Source: Nageia nagi (lineage: Eukaryota > Pinophyta). From it: a stretch of 64,000 nucleotides of DNA. Below the pieces are notes generated by a model. The model searched no databases. It saw only the letters and a program-made list of their open reading frames with translations, and was not told the DNA's origin. Shown here in pieces: positions 56,220-64,000 of the stretch. A program made the translations under genes and the position numbers. The stretch's first letter is position 1. Each line of letters starts with the position of its first letter. The DNA lies in assembly GCA_050084985.1 (NCBI GenBank), contig JBITNC010000001.1, positions 181,846,001 through 181,910,000 on the forward strand, read 5' to 3'.

Positions 56220-57602
56220 CATACTACCCTCCCAAACATTCATGTCCATTTACTTATCTTATTTTAATGTGATGCAATCAAAAGTTTATTTTAAGTGAAT
56301 CTTGACCTTAATAAACCCTGTTGTTCTTTTTTAATTATAATGTGATTCATTATCCAACCTCTTAATCATGTTTATTAACTCCTTCCAGATATGGAAGTTT
56401 TATATGTGATAAATTTCTTCTTCTTACTAGTCACATATCTCTTCGACCTCCAATGGAGTGGTAAGAGCAGACTTAGTAAAAAGCCATTAAGTGTAGATAA
56501 ATTAATTAAGTGAGGTTCAATTACTCCTCCAAGAGTCACATATCCCTTCGACCTCCAATGGAGTGGTAAGGGTAGACATCTTTAAGAGTGTTAATGTGAA
56601 GTATATTTCCAAATAATGATGTGAATAAATTTTACCTCTTTCACTTAACTTATTTCTGATCACTTAGGATCGCTTGAAGCGCAAAAGTGAGAGCATACTT
56701 TGTTAAGTGAAAGTACTTAGTGTATTTGAATCCCTCCAATTCATTAACCTTTTAATATGATTTATACTACCCAAAACTCGATTTATTTCCTTTAGGTTCT
56801 TTCCAAATTAAGTGTGATTCATTTACTCCTTCCAATTGTGGAAGTATTATGTGTAGTAAATTACCTCCTCTTACTAGTCACATATCCCTTCGACCTCCAA
56901 TGGAGTGGTAAGGGTAGACTTGGTAAGAGGTCATTATGTGTGGATAAATTAACCAAATTAATGATAGTGTGAATGTGAAAGAAAAGAAGAATTAATTACT
57001 CCTTCTTATCAGGTCTATTCTGGTCACCTTAGATCGCACGAAGCGCAAAGGGAGAGCATAAGTAGACAAGATAAAAAGTATTAATGTGTACGTACCCTTC
57101 ACCCAAAAATATGAAAATAAATACATAACATTTTACATAAAATAAATTAATAAAAAATATGCATTTAATCTTTTCTACCCATTCTTATATGCACTCTAGG
57201 CAAAGGAATCACATTCAAAAGTATCCTTCCATTTTAACAACATATTATATATTTTATTTTATTTTTTTAGAAATAACAAAAGGAGGCAAAATGACCTGGA
57301 GTATGAGTCATCAGCATTTAAATAGATATCACTGGCATTTATTCTGAGTCACCAACATCCGATTCCAATCGCTGGCATTTAGTCTGGATTACTTTGTAAA
57401 TCGTTGGCATTCCTTTTCAGTCATCGATGTTCAATTCCAATCACTGGCATTTTTGCAATAGATTTCCTAAAAAGCATAGAACACAAAATTTAAAGTTAGT
57501 ATATGGAAAAATTCAAATAAACTAGATAACAGAAAGGTAAAATCATTATAAATAAAAAACCTTTCTATCAATAACGGAAGGGCCCTCCTTCTAGTGCTAA
57601 AA
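56220..57602 (-). repeat. Leader of element E with repeat modules
   Basis: No gene is present. A module containing CGACCTCCAATGGAGTGGTA occurs at about 56448, 56538 and 56888; its centre CTCCAATGGAG is a perfect inverted repeat. A second module (GATCGC-TGAAGCGCAAA and GATCGCACGAAGCGCAAA) occurs near 56669 and 57031. Next to the LTR, at about 57305-57465, lie four degenerate units with ATC(A/G)CTGGCATTT and AGTCA(C/T)C. The sequence between the array and the LTR (57466-57602) should hold the primer site (- strand TTTTAGCACTAGAAGGAGGG), but I could not match it to a tRNA. Confidence 0.7.
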
Positions 57603-58495
57603 TGTTACAGTGAAAATAGAGCTGGAATGTAGAATAACATGAAATACAATTATTCTTAAATTTTCATTGAACCTCAAATTATGTGAAATAGGTAGAAAAT
57701 GATGTAATTATAAATTGATATTGATTTTCAGCTCAAACTACAATTTGCCCTTGGAGGGGACTTTTACAAATGCCATTTGCCAAAATAAGAGTATTAGATC
57801 TCCATTGTTTTTGATTTGCTTGCTTCTCTCCTTGATATGAACAACCTATAAATCCTACACACATGCAAAAGACAATAACATCAAAGCATCTATGTATGAC
57901 ATGTATTAAATTGAAGCTAGCATAAAATAATAAAAGGTATGAGCTCACAAGATTTTGGCAGCATTACCCTACTTCAAAAATGGGTCAAGATCCTTCTCTA
58001 TTGCTTTGTATTGGCTTATATTTATAGATTTTGGGTGAGATGTTCCAAGGCTGGTAAGGGGAAGTGAAAAGCCACCGTAGGTCGTAACTGACCCCCTCTA
58101 TCCACATCATCTTGGAAGAATGAAATGTTTCAACTTTCTCTCGCTATTTTGGTTTCTTGTTCAAATATTACAGAGTCATCGATGATTACTAGGCAGACAC
58201 CGATGACCATCCTAAAATGTCGGCATTTGTTTTGGGTCGCCAGCAACTGGTTTTCAATTTTTTATAACAATATTAAAATGACCATCAAATAGTCAATTTT
58301 TACCGAAAAGGGGTCATGTGACCACTTGTTTTGCATGTACTCGATGAGAGCTATCCAATAATGGAGTTTTCAAGCTTATTTGAGGCTTGTATAAAGAGTT
58401 ATGATTATTTTAGTATGATATATGTTAAAAAGATACTTATTTTATTTATTTATATGTTGTTAAACTAGATGTAGGGTTTATTTTGAGTGTCTACA
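57603..58495 (-). repeat. 5' LTR of element E
   Basis: It is the same length as 47057-47949, bounded by TG...CA, and followed by the target duplication ATATT at 58496-58500. A TATA-like motif (CTATAAATATA on the - strand) lies at 58017-58027. Many CpG sites of the other LTR are decayed here. Confidence 0.93.
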
Positions 58496-58500
58496 ATATT

Positions 58501-58829
58501 GTGTAGATGATGGAAATGATTATGCTATTAGGTAGTTGTATAGTTCCATATCCAATGTTAGTGATGGAAAATATATTTTTGCCCCTTGTACTACTTCAAC
58601 CATGAATCTAGCCATTCCATCATTCGTGATAGTTAGGAACCATTTGCACTTACATCCATTCATTAAAATAGAGAGGATCTACTTTGACTGGGATGGAATG
58701 GTGATGAAATGGATATCATTGATGACATAGGGAATAGTGTACACACTATTGATGATGTGGAATTCTTTGTATTTTCTTCTACTCTTCAGGATGTAGAAAC
58801 CTACAATAAAGTATCAATCAAAAAAATAT
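58501..58829 (-). other. Element F interior right of element E
   Basis: This is non-coding, AT-rich sequence that continues F after the insertion. Short GATGATG-type motifs recur (58508, 58740, 58752, 58860). No gene was seen. Confidence 0.5.
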
Positions 58830-59575
58830 GGTAGATGCATAGTGAGTTGCATCACCCATTGATGATGAGTTAATGTTAGCAATCTACTTATGATTGCATC
58901 ATCGATTTATCTTTTAAGTGAGTGAACTCTGACTAGTCATATTGTTGGCCATCAAGGATTATACATTTTATGTTTATGATCTAAAGACATTATGCTTTGG
59001 ATGGATTCAAAGAAAAAATCATGTAGATACATAGCAAGTTGCATCAACCATTAGGGATGAGCCAATATCAACATCTTGCTTATAGCTACATCATTGGTTT
59101 ACATTTAAGTGAGTGAACTCTCACTAGTTGTGTCATTGGCCATTGACAATCATACATTATATGTCTATGATCCAAAGGCATTATGCTTTGGATTGGTTCA
59201 AAGCAAAAACCATTTGGATACATAGCAAGTTGCATCATCCATTGGATATGATTGAATCTTAACATCTTGCTCACAGTTGCATCATTGACTTACTTTTAAG
59301 TGAGTGAACTCTCACTAGCTGTGTCATTGACCATTGATGATAATACATTTTATGTCTATGATCTAAAGAAATTATGCTTTGGATTCATTTAAAGCAAAAA
59401 TCATGTGGATATATAGCTAGTTGCATTGTCCATTGGAGATAATCCAATATCAACATCTTGCTCATGGCTACATTATCGGTTTACTTTTGAGTGAGTGAAC
59501 TCTCACTAGCCATGTCGATGGTCATCAGTGATCATACATTTTATGTCTATGACTAGAGATATTATGTTATGTAGT
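58830..59575. repeat. Four tandem repeats of ~190 bp in element F
   Basis: The anchor AGTGAGTGAACTCT occurs at about 58917, 59108, 59299 and 59489, so the period is 190-191 bp. Each unit also contains TTATGCTTTGGAT(T/G)G, AAAAATCATGTGGATA-like, CATAGCAAGTTGCATCA and ACATCTTGCTCA-like stretches. Units are diverged but colinear. Confidence 0.88.
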
Positions 59576-60960
59576 AAGGATTAAATAAATATAAAAATTT
59601 CATAGTTTGTTTTTTAGCAACCTACATTGGTGGTGTTCTGTAATAGATTTGATATTTTCTCATGGAGGGCCATGGCTATAATTCTTAGCTTTTCAAGAAA
59701 TAATACTTCAAATCAATCCTTCATATGAACATTAATAAAGCATAGAATAAAATTCATCAAAAATATATCTAATTTTTAGTTGTTGAGTAGTGTTGAGGTG
59801 TGAATTGCATAAATTTTCAAAGAAACCCCACGTCGTTAGCAGCATGGGATGTGCTAAATTTGATGATCCTATCTTCAACAAAGTAATCACTTTCCTGCAA
59901 AGATGTCATTTTTGTGAAGATATTAGTAAATAAGTTTTGACTTGCCCCAATTTGGGAGATTTGTAGCAATCTTAGGTTGCTAGTGGCATGAAATTGCCTA
60001 TTTTATGTGTAAGATTTTGGACATCTTGTATGAACCATGAATTTGTATCCTTTCAATGTTTGGATGTAGTGAAATAAGTTTGAATATTGCCAAAATAATT
60101 TTTGGAACATAACCCAAGTAGCTATAGTTGGACATGTTAAGAATCCCTCATTCCAATGTTCATAATATTCCTGTGACAACTGCATAGAACTATTAGATAG
60201 ACATAATGTAAGAAATTATTTGAAATTTTGTTCAAATTACCTTTTTCCATGCCATTGGAGGCATACAAAAGAATGAACCAACTCCCAAATTGAATGTCAC
60301 CTTCAATTCATGATGAAATATGAATTTTACCCACACCTGTACTAATAAATAATCATGGATCTAAAAGATAAAATTTTAATGTGCAAGAGTAATAATGCTA
60401 AAACTTCATAATGCAACTTTATGTCATTTTATGATATTCAAGTGCCACTCATCATTTCACAAATTTGCAAACAACCTGAATTGAAGAAGCAAAATTTTTC
60501 CTATTTCATGTAATTTTGTGCTGTTAGTAGTGTAGCTTTAATACAAGTTTAATTAAAAATTTTAATTACTTCATTTACATTCTTAGATGGGTAGTCAATA
60601 TTAGAATGAATTTCATGAATTATTTTAAGATATATTCATTTTATTTCATGCATAATTCATGAAAATGCACACCATTGGCAGCATGAAAATCATATATTTA
60701 CGCTTTTCAAAAGAGATGTTAGAAACATCAAATCTTTCTAAGTAATTTGGTCATACAAAATAATACTTCCATTTGCCATAGGAGGAAAAAGAATGATGCC
60801 CTAGTTTCTAGGTCAAAAGTTAACTTATATAAACAAATTTTCAAAAGAAATAGTCATTTTTACTTTTTCATCAGCCAGAATTTGAGCGCTTTAGTCTTCC
60901 AACCCCTTGAGTGATGAAGTGCTACCAAATTCTTGATTTCTTGTCAATTTCTCAAGAGGA
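59576..60960. other. Element F non-coding region
   Basis: No gene was recognised. A short motif of the form GTTAGCAGCATG / GCTAGTGGCATG / TTGGCAGCATG recurs at about 59838, 59978 and 60665, and a relative occurs near 63536, hinting at a very old dispersed repeat. Confidence 0.45.
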
Positions 60961-61019
60961 TTGAGTTTTTATTATTATTTTACCATCAAGAGCTATCTTG
61001 TGATTGATTTTGATTCTTC

Positions 61020-62560
61020 TACCATGGTAGATGATGATTGGAGGAAAATCAACCACCTGATTACTAGCAGATATGATCACATTATGGAGTTACTATGATC
61101 TCTTCCTTATGACCACATGGTGAGTTACTTTAGATTGTGCAATTTTATGTTTATTCATAATTTTCAATTTCAAAATTTTACTTTACCAGATAGGCTTAAC
61201 TTTTCACTTTTTACCTTATAGAAGTGTAAGGTCCTCATGAGAGGAGGTCCATGATGATAGCCATGATTAAGAAAGTGTAGACATGATTGAGGATCGCACA
61301 TATTGATGATATCCTAGATAAGTGTGGTCTTGTAGATTTGGCTATTTTTGGGCACATTCAATAATATTTACCTCTCCTAATAGCATTAGTAGAACACAAG
61401 GATCCTAATTGTTGTACATTTCACCTACCTATAGGTGAAATGTTAATGACCTTACTTTATGTATATTGTATCTGGGGTATCCCCATCAAGGGGAATTTGG
61501 TGCAGTAGTGAGATCTTATAGATAATAATATCTATGAGTAGAAGGCTTTTTAGCTCACTTGTGAGGTAGATCATAACTAAGAGCATAATGCTTCCCATCT
61601 TCCAGAGGTGTGTCAATTTGCACAATAGTGTGTCATCTTCAATTGTATATTACAGCTATCATAACAACATACTTATTTCTAGATAAGAGTAGTTTAACTT
61701 TTCCTCTTAGCCTAATATGGATTTTTAGGTAGATTTGTTAGTGAGGGACTCAGTTTGCTAGGGTTCTAATGGTTTTAGCCCAATTGTATAGAAATTTATA
61801 CAACTTCATGAGTGTGGACAAGATCAACATCACAATTGCACATGTGGGCCTACTACATATTTTGTCCTATGAGCACGTAGTTGCTGTGTAGCCTATATGA
61901 TTACAAAGAGCTTGGGAGGATCCAAGCAACATAGCACTAGTGTGTTGGACCTCACATGGTAGTGGATATAGGTATCCACACTCTTTAGAGGCCTAAAAAA
62001 TGGAGTTAGATTGATTATAGGTAAAGAATCTTATTTGGGTGTGCTTTTAGGATTATGTATGGTATTTGGACATACATTAGCTTGTGTCAATCTATCAATA
62101 CTACTTTCTCTAGACACAAAGAAAGATAATGAATCCCTACCATCCTGGTTACATTTTATAACAATTTGGTATTTAGTAGGACATCCCACCCATACCCATA
62201 GCATACAGGCAATACTTAGTGGATAAGGACTAGCAAGCAAGATAAAAGATGATTCCTACATGGAGGGCTACTTGGGAGGAGACTCGAGTGATGGATGTAG
62301 CCACTCTTGTGTCTATGGCTCTTGAGGTTACCCTCAAATATGTTGCATGGTGGGTAGGAGTGTGCCCAAGAGATATTGGTATGGGTGAGGATGATAGTAG
62401 TGATGAGGTGATTGCTAGTGAGGGATCAGAGGAGGATAACCCTTATCAGGTTAATAATCTAATTCATGATGTATCTCCCCAAGAAGGTGAGGGAGTGGGA
62501 GGTTTAGCCATTCTTATCATAGCTACCCTAGCACCAAGTAAAATATATTAACTCAACTTT
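61020..62560 (+). pseudogene. Plant mobile domain (PMD, MAIN/MAIL1-like) gene relic, antisense to element F
   Basis: The + strand starts near 61026 with MVDDDWRKINHLITSRYDH-like sequence. It continues with KCGLVDLAIFGHIQ near 61306-61360 and the diagnostic block ALVEHKDPNCCTFHLPIGEM (61383-61442), followed by LYVYCIWGIPIKGN. This matches the PMD pattern ALV-x-W-x-PET-x-TFHLP-x-GEM-x-VTL-x-D-x-LG-LP. Later fragments (61850-62230, YEHVVAV, RAWEDPSNIAL) are weaker. The C-terminal part is an acidic open frame (62249-62551: DDSSDEVIASEGSEEDNPYQ). PMD proteins act in silencing and genome stability in plants, and related ORFs occur in transposable elements. Stops and possible introns break the gene. 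Confidence 0.7.
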
Positions 62561-62634
62561 TTAATTTTATTGATTTTCATATTTTTTGTATAATTACAAA
62601 GTGACTAATTTAAGTTTTTTTATGTAATAGGAGC

Positions 62635-62985
62635 TATAGATGCTAGGATTACCTCTTTACAGGTAGAGGTTGCTATACTAAGGCCCATGGAGGCCTAGGT
62701 TACTATGCTATAGGCTACCCTTTTAGAAAAGGATGCCTAGATAGCTACACTAAAGTAGTCTGTATAGAGGCTACAAAAGCATCTAAGCATGCCCCCTTCT
62801 GATCAACAGTGGACTTTCATTCAGGGCTAGATAGATAAGATTGAGTCTAAGGAGAGGTATATCATAGTCTTAAAGGTCAAGTATGCTCAGGTGAAGACCC
62901 TCCTGGAGAGCCATAGAGTGATAACAAGTGGGCTCTCAAGAGACACATCTATCATAAGAGACAATGATAGCAATAACTAGGATTT
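62635..62985 (+). pseudogene. Coiled-coil-like tail downstream of the PMD relic
   Basis: A broken frame after a possible intron reads DARITSLQVEVAILRPMEA, later ATLLEKDA and IDKIESKERYIIVLKVKYAQ, VKTLLESHRVI. The Leu/Glu/Lys heptad look suggests a coiled coil at the end of the PMD-type protein. Gln and Trp positions appear as TAG stops. Confidence 0.45.
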
Positions 62986-63780
62986 ATATAGCTAGCAATG
63001 ATGGTAGTGCCCACCCCTAGAGTGATTGTAGGGTTGAGGCCCATTTTGTACCCTATGTATCATTTTTTACAATTATATATACATATTAATTTTTTTGGTC
63101 TCAAAATTCATGTGAATGCCTATTATTTATTGGTCATTATGAATATTGTTTTGTAAATATTTTCTAAGTTCCTATTTCTAGTTTGTTTGATAATATGAGT
63201 TTAGAATACCTAATTAATGAGTTCTAATCTAAATGCATGATATACAAATGAAACTAAACATTCATAATTTTTTATGTAAAAATGAAATAAGTAATCACAA
63301 TGAAATGTATATGCAATGTAACTAAATTTGATACTAATTTGGCTAACCTAATCAAATCAGGTGCTCAGCTTTCAAAGGGACCTAAAGGATCAAATGGGAA
63401 TTTTTCTAGTAAACAACCTCAAACCTAATAGGAGATCAATCAAATAGGGTTAAAAATGTGCAAGGAAGCTTAAAATACTATTCTTGAAGATTATGTCCTA
63501 GGAAATACATATTTTTAATAGCATGAAATAGACCTTGCATGCTGCTAGTGACGTACTCAAAATTGACATAGATCAAAAAATAAAAGAAAAGGTTAAATGC
63601 ATGCTTAAACATGACAAAAAATGTAGTGAACATATGTGACTAAGTATTGAAAATGCACAAATATACAAAAATATGCTACCTAACTAATATACACCAACTA
63701 CAAGGATGAGAAAAGTTAAGCAATTATTTTGCATACTTGGGGAGTTTTTTCTACCCAAGTACATCTCACAGAAGTAGAAA
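62986..63780. other. Non-coding stretch between the PMD relic and the right LTR of F
   Basis: No gene was seen. In the sense direction of F this would be its leader, and the primer site should lie just left of 63781. The - strand there reads TTTCTACTTCTGTGAGATG, which I could not assign to a tRNA. Confidence 0.45.
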
Positions 63781-64000
63781 TGAAATATGAAAATATGATT
63801 AAGAGAGCATACATGTTCATTTTATCCCAATCATATATTCAATCCACTAACAACATCATACATCAAAAAAAAAAAATGCATTCATATATTAGCACACCGT
63901 TAGTAGCCTAATTGAGGCCATACTGCTGATAGTGTGGAATAAGTAAAATTAAAAGTGTGATAAGAAATGTAGGATGCTCAAATGATCAAGTAATCATATA
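63781..64000 (-). repeat. Right (5') LTR of element F, truncated by the window
   Basis: It starts TGAAATATGAAAATATG and matches 46203-46430 over its whole visible length (landmarks TTCATTTTATCCCAATCA, GCCTAATTGAGG, ATGATCAAGTAATCATATA). Confidence 0.65.

Larger units (their letters stand above)
47057..58495 (-). mobile_element. Element E, Tat-like gypsy LTR retrotransposon without RT or integrase
   Basis: The element is complete on the - strand, 11,439 bp, with two 893-bp LTRs and a perfect target duplication ATATT (47052-47056 and 58496-58500). The order in sense direction is 5' LTR (right), leader with repeats, ORF1, a coiled-coil-rich segment, gag, zinc-like motif, protease, then about 4.4 kb without a recognised gene, polypurine tract, 3' LTR. 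The gag (IIPFTGNKDPKEHLRW, ALEWYNNLP) and protease (ILIDEGSDVNII, NILFGRPWI) are of the Tat/Athila kind. No RT, RNase H or integrase motif was found, so it would depend on enzymes from another element. Confidence 0.9.
46203..64000 (-). mobile_element. LTR element F (Tat-like, non-autonomous), hosts element E, runs off window
   Basis: A block starting TGAAATATGA at 46203 recurs in the same orientation at 63781 and is followed to the window end. At the right end of the left block (TCTACA, 46828) comes TTTTGCCCCTCTTTGG, an inverted polypurine tract almost identical to that of element E. F is therefore taken as an LTR element on the - strand, with its 3' LTR on the left. Without E its visible interior is about 5.5 kb and shows no gag, protease, RT or integrase, only tandem repeats and an antisense PMD relic. 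The target duplication cannot be checked because the right end is outside the window. Confidence 0.6.

Noticed and set aside
57560-57602. Primer-binding site of element E
   Set aside because: The sequence next to the 5' LTR is in the right place, but I could not match it to a particular tRNA end, so no site is called as a feature.

Overview
This window looks like intergenic heterochromatin of a large-genome seed plant. It is very AT-rich (roughly 30% GC by eye), contains no intact host gene, and is filled with nested, decaying LTR retrotransposons plus one large DNA transposon. Copia elements with initiator-Met-tRNA-type primer sites, a Ty3/gypsy element with a C-terminal chromodomain-like region, Tat-like gypsy elements and a plant mobile domain (PMD) relic all point to a land plant. 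The AT bias and the many stops that look like deamination products would suit a gymnosperm, but the sequence does not prove it.

Left half (1-41.9 kb): a five-layer nest. The oldest layer is a gypsy element (G, + strand); its gag resumes at 37360 and its 3' LTR starts at 41878. Inside its gag sits a Copia element (A/D, + strand) whose 5' LTR lies left of the window. Its leader, gag, integrase and the first half of reverse transcriptase (RT) occupy 1-6735. Its RT tail and RNase H are at 26755-27720, and its 3' LTR is at 36864-37359. A DNA transposon with terminal inverted repeats (6736-26754) interrupts A/D at the RT active-site codons. A full Copia element B (11431-21006, - strand, 472-bp LTRs, perfect 5-bp target duplication GTTAT) interrupts that transposon. 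A third Copia element C (27920-36414, - strand) sits in the 3' untranslated region of A/D. B carries an apparently intronless fragment of a 3-hydroxyisobutyryl-CoA hydrolase-like host gene in its leader, in sense orientation. All three Copia copies have Lys at the position of the catalytic Glu of integrase.

Middle (41.9-46.2 kb): the LTR and flank of G, a stretch with preserved CpG, then AT-rich sequence with a relic of a similar LTR start at 45942.

Right half (46.2-64 kb): two related Tat-like elements, one inside the other, both on the - strand. The outer element F has its left LTR at 46203-46828; its putative right LTR starts at 63781 and runs off the window. It shows no gag-pol, but carries 190-bp tandem repeats and an antisense relic of a PMD gene. 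The inner element E (47057-58495, 893-bp LTRs, perfect target duplication ATATT) encodes an intact 313-residue ORF1, gag and protease remnants, and no recognisable RT or integrase.

No tRNA, rRNA, CRISPR array or functional host gene was recognised. Almost every reading frame is broken, so pseudogene calls dominate.
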